From DASRHK01 sp035650495 (GTDB taxonomy: Bacteria; Pseudomonadota; Gammaproteobacteria; Nevskiales; Nevskiaceae), in NCBI GenBank assembly GCA_035650495.1, contig DASRHK010000022.1:1-39096 (forward strand): a DNA stretch of 39,096 bases, in the 5' to 3' direction. Position 1 is the stretch's first letter; every line of letters begins with the position of its first letter. Below, piece after piece: positions 8,652 to 15,380 of the stretch. Both the position numbers and the translations under genes were made by a program. Below the pieces are notes generated by a model that made no database searches, was not told the DNA's origin, and saw only the letters and a list, made by a program, of their open reading frames with translations.

Positions 8652-9646
8652 AGCGACTCATTTGGATCGGTGCCGCATTGCTGCTCGCGGCTTGCGGAGG
8701 CGGCGGCGGCGATTCCGGGTCGCATCCCGATCAAGGTCCGGCGGGCGAGCTCTGCGTTTCGTCGTCCTGCGGCGAGCGCGTCGTGCTGCTCGATCTTCCG
8801 TCCGCGGAGAACCAGATCTTCACGCCCGATGGCCGGCTCTTCGTCAGCAGCGGCAGCGGATTGTGGGAAATCACCAAGGACGCGAGCGGCGCGTACGCGA
8901 AGACGTCGATCGTCACGACCGGCTTGAACGGTCTCGCCATCATCGGCGACGTTCTTTACGCGACTGCGGGCAACGGCGACTTCTACGCGGGTCACCTCAG
9001 CGACGTCCCCGAGCCGCAGATGACGAAGATCTTCACCATCGAGGGCATGTGCATCGCCAACGGGATGGTCGCCGGGCCCGACGGCAATCTCTACGTCGTC
9101 GACGAGCCGCTATCGCCCGCGCCACCGAACTGCGTGCCCCCCGATCCGAAAGTCGTGCGGCTCAACGTCGATCCCGCCGATCCGATGCACATCCTCAATC
9201 AGGAAGTGTGGATCCAGGGCAGCCCGGCTGGCTTGCTCGCGTTCGGCGCCGACAACGTGCTGCGCTTCCCGAACGGGTTGCAGCGCAAGGGCAATCGCTT
9301 CTTCGGCACCGACGGCGGCGCGATCTATTACGCCGATCTGCAGCCCGACGGCAGCGCCGGTCCGGTGACGATGATCTACTGGGAGCCGACCGCTCACGAC
9401 GATCTCGGCATCGCCGGCGACGATCTGGTCGTCACCGATTTCTTCGGCGGCAGGATTTTCCTGCTGTCGCAGGACGGTCAGCTGCTGCAAGAGACCGATC
9501 GCGCGCTGTTCAGCTTTCCCTCATCGACACGCATCGGCCGGCCGCCGCTGTTCTCCAGCGACGAAGTCGTCGTCACCGAGACGGGTGTGCTGACCGACAA
9601 CAACCTGCCGCTCGATCACCTCTCCGTTTTCCGCCGGCGCAACTAG
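8648..9646 (+). CDS. Lipoprotein with SMP-30-like beta-propeller repeats
   Basis: I place the start at the TTG at 8648. A GGTGGAGG sequence (8635-8642) lies at the right distance, and the resulting 332-residue protein opens with a proper lipoprotein signal (MKRLIWIGAALLLAAC, lipobox cysteine at residue 16) followed by a glycine-rich linker. The frame is open further upstream, and a GTG at 8636 is the only near alternative. The mature part contains repeated strand patterns such as FTPDGRLFVSS, GDVLYATAGNG and GPDGNLYVVDEP, typical of six-bladed SMP-30/gluconolactonase-like propellers. It is exported and probably anchored in a membrane facing the periplasm. Overlap with the permease suggests co-expression and perhaps a role in handling the exporter's cargo, but no catalytic residue set is certain. 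Confidence 0.8.
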   Translation: MKRLIWIGAALLLAACGGGGGDSGSHPDQGPAGELCVSSSCGERVVLLDLPSAENQIFTPDGRLFVSSGSGLWEITKDASGAYAKTSIVTTGLNGLAIIGDVLYATAGNGDFYAGHLSDVPEPQMTKIFTIEGMCIANGMVAGPDGNLYVVDEPLSPAPPNCVPPDPKVVRLNVDPADPMHILNQEVWIQGSPAGLLAFGADNVLRFPNGLQRKGNRFFGTDGGAIYYADLQPDGSAGPVTMIYWEPTAHDDLGIAGDDLVVTDFFGGRIFLLSQDGQLLQETDRALFSFPSSTRIGRPPLFSSDEVVVTETGVLTDNNLPLDHLSVFRRRN

Positions 9647-9758
9647 CGCGAGCGAAACGAGTTCGGCGGGGGCGTTCGACCGCCAGGGATGGCGGGCGAC
9701 GAGGCGGCCAGGGAAGGCTTGTTTGGGCGTCCCCCGGCGGACTCGTTTCGTTCGCGCC
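9646..9758 (+). ncRNA. Structured element, copy 1: outer stem with two ANGGA-loop hairpins
   Basis: A long inverted repeat (about 9646-9674 with 9728-9758) encloses two short hairpins. The first is CCGCC-AGGGAT-GGCGG. The second has loop AGGGAA between CC and GG. The outer arms pair over more than 20 bases. Differences are mainly G-U wobbles, plus one G-G mismatch. The segments TTCGGCGGGGGCG, CCAGGGAAGG and GGCGTCCCCC recur in a second copy at 31214-31312, while the distal outer stem is unrelated in sequence there but still pairs. The element exactly fills the space between two convergent stop codons and could act as a 3' end structure or terminator. The ANGGA loops resemble CsrA/RsmA binding hairpins; that function is inference. 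Confidence 0.6.
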
Positions 9759-11633
9759 TTAACCCCCTGACGGAATGACCCGCGTTCGCAGGATCGCGCT
9801 CGCATCCCGGATCGGCAGATCGAGCGTGCCTGCGAGATTCACCGCCGGCACGAAGATGTCGCGCGACCACGTCACCGGGAACTGCGCGTGGAAGCCGTAG
9901 ATGAGCAGCGCGACTTCCTCGTTCTCCGGCAGCCGCGCGGCGATGCCGTTCATCTCCACGTCGTGCGCACCGAAGCCGCGCACCGGCGTGATCTCGTCGT
10001 CGATGATCTGCCAGCGCGACGCGCCCGGCGCGCGGTGACCGATCGCGAGGAACAGGATCGGATCGCAGTCGAGCGTCACTTCCGGCGCGGCGCACGTGCC
10101 CATCTCGGCACCGGTCACGCCGGTGATCTCGAGGTGCAGCTTCGGGATGCCGGCGAGGACCATGCCGCCCGCAGGAACCGTCGTCAGCGTCTGATCGGCG
10201 AGGAGCGCGTCGCGCGCGCCGCTGCCGGCGATCGACGTCATCGTGCCGAGCACCGCATTGAACTGCGGCGTGCTGCCGTTGATGTCGAACGAAGTCGGCC
10301 CGGATGCTTTCAAGGTCGGCTCGGCGATGTCGACGGCGTCGCCGTCGGCGAGGCTCATGCACACCGAATCCTTCGACGATCCACCGGTGACCGCGTCGAC
10401 GGCGCCGACTTTGCCTTGCAGCTTCTCTTCGAGCCACGCGAAGTTGAGCTCGGTGAGATCGACGTCGCCGCACGCCCACGCGCCACCGCCGTGCTGGAAG
10501 CCCGGAATCGTCAGCGCCTGATAGAACGCGTCGAGCGCGTCCTCCGCGCTCTCCGGCAGCTCGACCGGCAGGATATGGCCGCTCTGATGCGTGAACAGGC
10601 GCACGTCGCCGCCGAGTCCCTTGAAGCACTGGTAGTTGTGCCAGCCGTCGTTGAAGTTGAACAGCGTGTCGCGCACGCCTTGCGTGAGCAGCACGTCGGC
10701 TTTCGGCGGCAGCGTCGGCGGAACGCTTAATTCATCCGGTGTCGCGAGCAGGAAGCCCTGCGGCGCGACCGGCTGGCCGTCGCAGTAATACGCCATGCTG
10801 TGGTACTTGAAGAAGCTCATCGACGCCGGCGAGAACGCGTTCGTCGTCACCGCATTGAGCAGCGTCTCGTAGATCGCGAGGTCCTGATGCAATCCCGTCG
10901 GTGCGACGACGAGCGGGAAGCCGTCGGCGACTTGCAGCGCGACGGCGCCTTCGCCCGCGGCGGAGAGCGCGAGACCCCAGCCCGATTTGACCACCGTGTT
11001 CGGATCGAGCGAGTAGGTGAGATCGTGCGGCGTGATGTCGGGCATCAGCACGCGCAGGCGATGCTTGGGATCGACCATCCACGTCAGCACCTGATACATG
11101 CCGCCGTAGGATCCGCCGTAGCTGCCGACCATCATGCTGCCGTCGGTCCGGCGCTTCAGGCCTTCGAGGCTCTCGGCCCAGTCGAGGATGTTGGTGTAGT
11201 CGACGCCTTCGTATTCCGGATCCATCACGCGGATGGTGCCGGTCGTCTCGCCGAAGCCGCGCGCGTCGATCGAGATGACGTAATAGCCGGCGTCGCGCAG
11301 ACGCTGCTCGAACGTCGTCGGCGTGAGATCGCGATGGCCGCCGTAGCCGTGGCCCTGCAGCACGAGCGGATAGGTGTGCCCGACCTCGAGCTTCGTCGGC
11401 TCCATCACCTGGAACACGACGGTGTCGCCGATGTCGGAAGTGATCTCCTGGCGATAGACGGTGCCGTCGCGGTTGGCGGCGACCGGAACGGTCGGCGCAC
11501 CTTCGGCGCCGGGTGGCGTGACGTCGGTGCCGCCGCCGGTGTCTGTGGAAGTGGACCCGCTGAGCGCGCCGCTGTTGCCGCAGCCGGCGACGGCCGCGGA
11601 CAGCGCGGCTGCCAAGATAAACTGGAATTTCAT
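9759..11633 (-). CDS. CocE/NonD (S15)-like alpha/beta-hydrolase lipoprotein
   Basis: The ATG at 11633 gives a 624-residue protein with a lipoprotein signal (MKFQFILAAALSAAVAGC, cysteine 18) and a GGGGAAGG ribosome binding site upstream. A TTG start at 11681 would add 16 residues and spoil the signal. The catalytic domain shows YPLVLQGHGYGG and VISIDARGFG, then the nucleophile region GSYGGSYGG (residues 170-178, with serines 171 and 175), as in the S15 X-Pro dipeptidyl-peptidase/cocaine-esterase superfamily. A C-terminal jelly-roll domain typical of this family is likely from about residue 430 on. The protein should be a membrane-anchored hydrolase facing outside the cytoplasm, acting on peptides or esters. 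Its start codon overlaps that of the divergent gene at 11632. Confidence 0.82.
   Translation of the reverse strand: MKFQFILAAALSAAVAGCGNSGALSGSTSTDTGGGTDVTPPGAEGAPTVPVAANRDGTVYRQEITSDIGDTVVFQVMEPTKLEVGHTYPLVLQGHGYGGHRDLTPTTFEQRLRDAGYYVISIDARGFGETTGTIRVMDPEYEGVDYTNILDWAESLEGLKRRTDGSMMVGSYGGSYGGMYQVLTWMVDPKHRLRVLMPDITPHDLTYSLDPNTVVKSGWGLALSAAGEGAVALQVADGFPLVVAPTGLHQDLAIYETLLNAVTTNAFSPASMSFFKYHSMAYYCDGQPVAPQGFLLATPDELSVPPTLPPKADVLLTQGVRDTLFNFNDGWHNYQCFKGLGGDVRLFTHQSGHILPVELPESAEDALDAFYQALTIPGFQHGGGAWACGDVDLTELNFAWLEEKLQGKVGAVDAVTGGSSKDSVCMSLADGDAVDIAEPTLKASGPTSFDINGSTPQFNAVLGTMTSIAGSGARDALLADQTLTTVPAGGMVLAGIPKLHLEITGVTGAEMGTCAAPEVTLDCDPILFLAIGHRAPGASRWQIIDDEITPVRGFGAHDVEMNGIAARLPENEEVALLIYGFHAQFPVTWSRDIFVPAVNLAGTLDLPIRDASAILRTRVIPSGG
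11618..11623 (+). promoter_or_regulatory. Possible -10 box of the metallopeptidase gene inside the divergent coding region
   Basis: TAAACT lies 8 nt before the ATG at 11632, the same distance as in the other leaderless genes of this window. It is a moderate match to the consensus and sits inside the signal-peptide codons of the opposite-strand gene. Confidence 0.35.
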
Positions 11634-12732
11634 GAGCCTTCCCCGTAAGCCCGAGCCGCTGCTTTCTGGCGGTCGTGGCAAGAAGAATCATAGCAAGCGG
11701 CCGATCGCCGCCGCCTTGGCCGCGCTGACACTCACCGGCTGCTCGGAGATCGGCTATTACGGCCACATCCTGCGCGGCGAAATGAGCTTGCTGCACCAAA
11801 GGGTTGCGATCGCCGACGTGATCGCCGATCCGGCCACCGACGCCAAGCTGAAAGCCCGCCTGCAACTCGTGCGGGAGGCGCGCGCGTTCTCGATCAAGTC
11901 GCTCTCGCTGCCCGACAACGGCAGCTACACGCTCTACGCCGACGTGCATCGGCCCTACGTCGTGTGGAACGTCTTTGCAGCACCGGAGTTCTCGCTGAAA
12001 GGTCGCGAGTGGTGCTTCCCCTTCGTCGGCTGCCTGCAGTATCGCGGCTATTACGAAGAGTCGCGCGCGAATGCCAAAGCCGACGAGCTGAAAGCGCAGG
12101 GCGACGACGTCTATGTCAGCGGCATCTCCGCGTACTCGACGCTCGGCTGGTTCGACGATCCGGTGCTGTCGACGATGCTCAAGTGGTCCGACGATCACCT
12201 GATCGACACGCTCTTCCACGAGCTCGGGCATCAAGTGCTCTACCTCAAGGGCGATACGACGTTCAACGAATCGTTCGCGACCTTCATCGGCGAGGAAGGT
12301 CTGCGCGAGTTCCGCGCGTCGCGCGGCGATCCGCCGCCCGATCCGAAACGCCAGGAGCGATCCGATCAGTTCCTGACGCTCCTGATGGACACGCGCTCGC
12401 GGCTCGAGGCGCTGTACGCGAAGTCGCTGCCGCCTGACGAGATGCGCGCGGCGAAGCAAGCGGAGTTCGCGGCGCTGCGCGATCGATACGCGGCGCTCAA
12501 GGCGAGCTGGGGCGGATACAGCGGCTATGACAGCTGGTTCGAAGGCGAGATCAACAACGCACGCCTGCTGCCGATCGGCCTGTATCAGCAATGGGTGCCG
12601 GCGTTCGCAGCGCTCTTCGAGGAGAGCGGCCGCGACTGGAAGAAGTTCTACGCGGCCGCGAAGGCCATCGGAAAGCTTCCCGAAGCGGATCGAACCGCGA
12701 AGCTGCAAGCGCTCGGCGCCACTCGCGGTTGA
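11632..12732 (+). CDS. Putative zinc aminopeptidase lipoprotein (COG4324-like)
   Basis: The 366-residue protein has a basic N-terminus, a hydrophobic stretch and a lipobox (AALTLTGC, cysteine about residue 36). It has the metallopeptidase motif HELGHQ (in DTLFHELGHQVLY), followed 20 or so residues later by NESFATFIGEEG, which supplies the third zinc ligand glutamate, as in gluzincins. The overall sequence fits the predicted aminopeptidase family known as COG4324, whose length is about 350 residues. It is likely anchored in a membrane and faces the periplasm. Only the ATG at 11632 gives a plausible start. It shares bases with the start of the divergent hydrolase gene, and no clear ribosome binding site precedes it. 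Its stop lies one base from the stop of convergent ilvE. Confidence 0.83.
   Translation: MSLPRKPEPLLSGGRGKKNHSKRPIAAALAALTLTGCSEIGYYGHILRGEMSLLHQRVAIADVIADPATDAKLKARLQLVREARAFSIKSLSLPDNGSYTLYADVHRPYVVWNVFAAPEFSLKGREWCFPFVGCLQYRGYYEESRANAKADELKAQGDDVYVSGISAYSTLGWFDDPVLSTMLKWSDDHLIDTLFHELGHQVLYLKGDTTFNESFATFIGEEGLREFRASRGDPPPDPKRQERSDQFLTLLMDTRSRLEALYAKSLPPDEMRAAKQAEFAALRDRYAALKASWGGYSGYDSWFEGEINNARLLPIGLYQQWVPAFAALFEESGRDWKKFYAAAKAIGKLPEADRTAKLQALGATRG
11687..11692 (-). promoter_or_regulatory. Extended -10 box of the S15-like hydrolase gene
   Basis: On the minus strand the sequence TTGCTATGAT gives an extended -10 (TG-N-TATGAT) about 53 nt upstream of the ATG at 11633. It lies inside the coding region of the divergent metallopeptidase, so the two transcripts would overlap at their 5' ends. 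Confidence 0.4.
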
Positions 12733-12733
12733 T

Positions 12734-13756
12734 TCAGACGCTCGTCCGCCAGTCGGCGTAATGATCCGTCGTGCCTTCCTGCACGGCCTTCAAGCGCGCG
12801 GCGAGCGCTTGCGGGAGATCTCCGTCGCCTGACTTGATCGCGCCGGCCGCGGTGCCGATCTCGGTGATGCGCGCGATGCGCGCGGCGGTGCCGGACGCGA
12901 AGACGCACTTCAACGCGCCGGATGCTGATGCGTTGGCGAGTGTCTCGAGATCGATGGTCGCTTCCTCGGTGTCGATGTTCATCTCCGCCGCGATCTTCAG
13001 GATCGAGTCGCGCGTGATGCCGGCGAGGATGGTCCCGTCGAGACGCGGCGTCAGCAGCCGCGAGCCGATCTGCACGAACAGGTTCATGGTGCCCGCTTCG
13101 CCGATCACGCGATGCTCGCGCGCGTCGAGCCACAGCACGTCGTCGTAACCGAGCTCACGCGCTCGCAGGAGCCCACCGAGCCCCGCTGCGTAGTTCGCAC
13201 CGGTCTTCGCGGCGCCGAGTCCACCCGGGGCGGCGCGGATCATCTCGGGCTCGGCCCACAGGCGCATCGGCTTGAGCGGCGGATCGCTGGAGGGCGAGAT
13301 CGTCACCGTGTAGCGATGACGCTTCGCGGGCCGCAGCCCGAGCGCTTCCTCGTCGGCGAGGATGGTCGGACGCAGATAGTGGGAGCCACGCCCGTGCGGC
13401 GGCAGCCACTGCTCGTTCGCGCGCGTCGCCATGCGGCAGCTTTCGACGAACAAGGCTTCGGGAATTTCCGGCAGATGCAGCCGTCGCGCGCTCGCCGCCA
13501 ATCGTCGCGCGTGATCGAGCGGACGGAACAGGTGAACGCCGCCCGACGGATTGCGATACGCCTTCAGGCCTTCGAACACCGACAGTCCGTACTGCAGGCC
13601 GCCGGAGGCGATCGGCAATCGCGCGGATTCCGACGCGACCGCGACCGGCGACGACCAGCGCTGGCCGTCGTGCTCGCAGCTCACGATCACCGGCGCGAGA
13701 TAAGTGCCGAAGCCGAGCTGCTCCGGCGCGGGAAGGGAAACCGCGAGATCGTTCAT
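12734..13756 (-). CDS. ilvE: Branched-chain amino acid aminotransferase (class IV, PLP)
   Basis: The 340-residue protein carries out the last step in valine, isoleucine and leucine synthesis and uses glutamate as amino donor. It has the class IV fold: GLQYGLSVFEGLKAY near residues 53-67, the PLP-binding lysine in GAAKTGANYA (K184), EAGTMNLF, and the phosphate-binding FASGTAARI segment. Its length and motifs fit the type II group (IlvE-like, closer to the 340-370 residue BCAT family than to the 310 residue E. coli enzyme). The ATG at 13756 overlaps the stop of the preceding ilvG-like gene in an ATGA, so it is translationally coupled to it and under control of the upstream attenuator. It is the only complete ilv enzyme gene in the window. 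Confidence 0.93.
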   Translation of the reverse strand: MNDLAVSLPAPEQLGFGTYLAPVIVSCEHDGQRWSSPVAVASESARLPIASGGLQYGLSVFEGLKAYRNPSGGVHLFRPLDHARRLAASARRLHLPEIPEALFVESCRMATRANEQWLPPHGRGSHYLRPTILADEEALGLRPAKRHRYTVTISPSSDPPLKPMRLWAEPEMIRAAPGGLGAAKTGANYAAGLGGLLRARELGYDDVLWLDAREHRVIGEAGTMNLFVQIGSRLLTPRLDGTILAGITRDSILKIAAEMNIDTEEATIDLETLANASASGALKCVFASGTAARIARITEIGTAAGAIKSGDGDLPQALAARLKAVQEGTTDHYADWRTSV

Positions 13757-14181
13757 GCGTACTCCAGTTCGATGCAGTCGGGCTGCGTCTGTCTCAGATG
13801 CGGAATCCACGCGCCGTAGATGCGCTCCGCGAACACGTCTTCGGGAATCTCCAGCAGCACGGGACCGCGGCTGCGCTCCGCGAGCGCATAGGCGCTCGGC
13901 AACAGCTGCAGCAGCTCGGTCGCCGCGCCGACGTGAAACCACGGCCGGCAGGACGTGTCGAGGAAGGTGCGCCGATCGCGCCAATGCGCGAGGTCGCCGC
14001 CGAGGCTGCGGCGCGGAACCTGACGCGCGAAGGCAACCAGCGGCACGCGAAGCTTGCGCGCGGCAGCCAAGCGCCGCAGCGCTTCAGGGCCGGGTGCACG
14101 CAAGTCGAGCAGCAGCGCCTGCGCGGCGGGCCGACGCGCGTCGAGGAATCGGTGGATGAGTTCTGCGCCTGTGAGGTCCAT
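13753..14181 (-). CDS. Internally deleted acetolactate-synthase-like (ilvG-like) N-terminal domain protein
   Basis: The 142-residue protein starts like an acetolactate synthase large subunit (MDLTGAELIHRFLDA compares with MNGAQWVVHALRA of IlvG). It then jumps to the part corresponding to GPGATN...IPVVAITGQV (here APGPEALRRLA...VPLVAFARQV) and continues to GPVLLEIPEDV, which matches GPVLVDIPKDI. About 50 residues containing the FGYPGG segment and the catalytic glutamate are missing, and so are the FAD-like middle and TPP-binding C-terminal domains. It cannot be a working acetolactate synthase on its own. The ORF is nevertheless open, has a GGAAG ribosome binding site, lies directly after an ilv attenuator, and overlaps ilvE by 4 nt. 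It may be a decayed ilvG kept for coupling, or a repurposed regulatory protein. The alignment was made by eye. Confidence 0.75.
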   Translation of the reverse strand: MDLTGAELIHRFLDARRPAAQALLLDLRAPGPEALRRLAAARKLRVPLVAFARQVPRRSLGGDLAHWRDRRTFLDTSCRPWFHVGAATELLQLLPSAYALAERSRGPVLLEIPEDVFAERIYGAWIPHLRQTQPDCIELEYA

Positions 14182-14229
14182 GAGGTTCTTCCGGTTGGAC
14201 CGCCTTCAGGCAAATCGGCGAGTGGAACG

Positions 14230-14261
14230 AAAAACCCCGCCGGTTTGCGCCGGCGGGGTTT
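14230..14261 (-). terminator. ilv attenuator terminator with overlapping antiterminator
   Basis: On the minus strand a perfect 12-bp stem (AAACCCCGCCGG, loop CGCAAA, CCGGCGGGGTTT; plus-strand arms 14250-14261 and 14232-14243) runs into five T residues: an intrinsic terminator before the first structural gene. The 5' arm (14247-14258) can instead pair with the end of the leader-peptide region (14278-14289, GCGCCGTAGGGG) by 6+4 base pairs around a two-base internal loop. That pairing would prevent the terminator. A ribosome stalled at the valine codons leaves this segment free; a ribosome at the stop codon covers it. This is the classical attenuation logic of ilv operons. Confidence 0.9.
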
Positions 14262-14280
14262 GGTGTGCGTGCAGCAGCCC

Positions 14281-14340
14281 CTACGGCGCGCCGATAACGG
14301 CGACCACGACGACGAAGGCTTTCTGCGATTTGATCTGCAT
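14281..14340 (-). CDS. ilv leader peptide, 19 residues
   Basis: ATG at 14340 to TAG at 14281 encodes MQIKSQKAFVVVVAVIGAP. It holds five valine and two isoleucine codons, four of the valines in a row, like the ilvL/ilvB leader peptides of enteric bacteria. Its last codons and stop lie inside the antiterminator arm, and the terminator follows about 20 nt after the stop. Shortage of charged valyl- or isoleucyl-tRNA would stall the ribosome and allow transcription of the ilvG-like gene and ilvE. No leucine codon is present. The -10 box is 9 nt upstream, so the leader peptide itself may be translated from a leaderless mRNA. Confidence 0.9.
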   Translation of the reverse strand: MQIKSQKAFVVVVAVIGAP

Positions 14341-14349
14341 TGCGCGCGC

Positions 14350-14380
14350 AGTCTAGCACGCGTCCGCGATCCGATTACAA
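14350..14380 (-). promoter_or_regulatory. Promoter of the ilv leader
   Basis: On the minus strand TTGTAA (14375-14380) and TAGACT (14350-14355) are separated by 19 nt and precede the leader-peptide ATG by 9 nt. The -35 box overlaps the stop codon of the upstream MBL-fold gene. Confidence 0.55.
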
Positions 14381-15346
14381 GCGCCGCGTCTCTCCGGGTG
14401 CCAGGACCCAGAACTTTTCCTCGCCGATGCGCGCGGCCGCGAGCGCCTCGCGCAGCTTCTGCGGCGGCTCGTCGAGCGGCTCGAGCGTCAGCCGGAACGT
14501 GCCCCAGTGCATCGCCACGGACTGCTTGCTCTTCACGTCCTGGTGGATGCGCACGGCTTCTTCGGGATTGACGTGCACCGGCGCCATGAACCAGCGCGGA
14601 TCGTAGGCGCCGATCGGGATCAGCGAGAGATCGATCGGCGCGAACTTCGCGCCGATGTCGTGGAAGTCGCGCGAGTAGCCGGTGTCGCCGGCGAAGAAGA
14701 GCTTGTAGCCATCGCTCATCTCGACCACGAAGCCGCACCACAGCGTCGCGTTGCGATCGTGCGCGCCGCGGCCAGAGAAATGCTGCACCGGCACGCAGTG
14801 GATTTTCAGGCCGCGGATTTCGGCGGAGTCCCACAGATCGAGCTCGACCACATTGCGGATCCCGCGACGCAGGAACCAGCGCTTCAACCCCAACGGCACG
14901 ACGAACTGGAGTTCGGCGTGCTCGCGCGCGAGGCGCTTGACGCTGATCTCATCGAGATGGTCGTAGTGATTGTGCGAGACGAGCGCGAGATCGAGCTTCG
15001 GCAGATCGCCGAAGCTCATCGCCGCATCGACGAACCGTTTCGGCCCGGCGAACTTGAACGGCGACGCGCGCTGGGTCAGATGCGGATCGGTGATGAGATT
15101 CAGCCCATCGCGCTGGAACAGGAACGTCGAATGGCCGATCCAGGTCAGCGCCGGCACGGTGCGATTCGCCTTGAGCCAATCGACGTCCGGCTTCATCGGC
15201 GTCTCGATCGCGCCGGTCGGGTTCATCTTGCGCATCTGCCAGAAGAACTCCAGCACCTGCGGCGTCAGCGCGCGCGGCTGGTCGGCGTTGTAGCGGTTCT
15301 GGAAGCGGCCGCGGCGGCGGTGCGGGCGGGGAACGTCGGAGGTCAT
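14375..15346 (-). CDS. MBL-fold metal-dependent hydrolase (COG2220 / NAPE-PLD-like)
   Basis: The 323-residue protein has the metallo-beta-lactamase metal motif SHNHYDHLDEIS (HxHxDH), preceded by a strand rich region TWIGHSTFLFQRDGLNLITDP and followed by GDTGYSRDF, which supplies a further metal ligand. This is the layout of the UlaG/NAPE-PLD-like group (COG2220). These enzymes hydrolyse phosphodiesters or lactones; the actual substrate cannot be predicted. The likely start is ATG 15346 (MTSDVPRPHR), since the frame upstream would run into the divergent cysS gene. The distance to the cysS start is only 34 nt, so the two promoters must overlap or lie inside the opposite gene. Confidence 0.87.
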   Translation of the reverse strand: MTSDVPRPHRRRGRFQNRYNADQPRALTPQVLEFFWQMRKMNPTGAIETPMKPDVDWLKANRTVPALTWIGHSTFLFQRDGLNLITDPHLTQRASPFKFAGPKRFVDAAMSFGDLPKLDLALVSHNHYDHLDEISVKRLAREHAELQFVVPLGLKRWFLRRGIRNVVELDLWDSAEIRGLKIHCVPVQHFSGRGAHDRNATLWCGFVVEMSDGYKLFFAGDTGYSRDFHDIGAKFAPIDLSLIPIGAYDPRWFMAPVHVNPEEAVRIHQDVKSKQSVAMHWGTFRLTLEPLDEPPQKLREALAAARIGEEKFWVLAPGETRRL

Positions 15347-15380
15347 GTACCATTCTCGCCCCAACCGGGCCCTCCATGCC

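Noticed and set aside
14230..14261. Hairpin as ordinary terminator of the MBL-fold gene
   Set aside because: A Val/Ile-rich leader peptide with its own promoter lies between that gene and the hairpin, and the antiterminator pairing fits attenuation much better.
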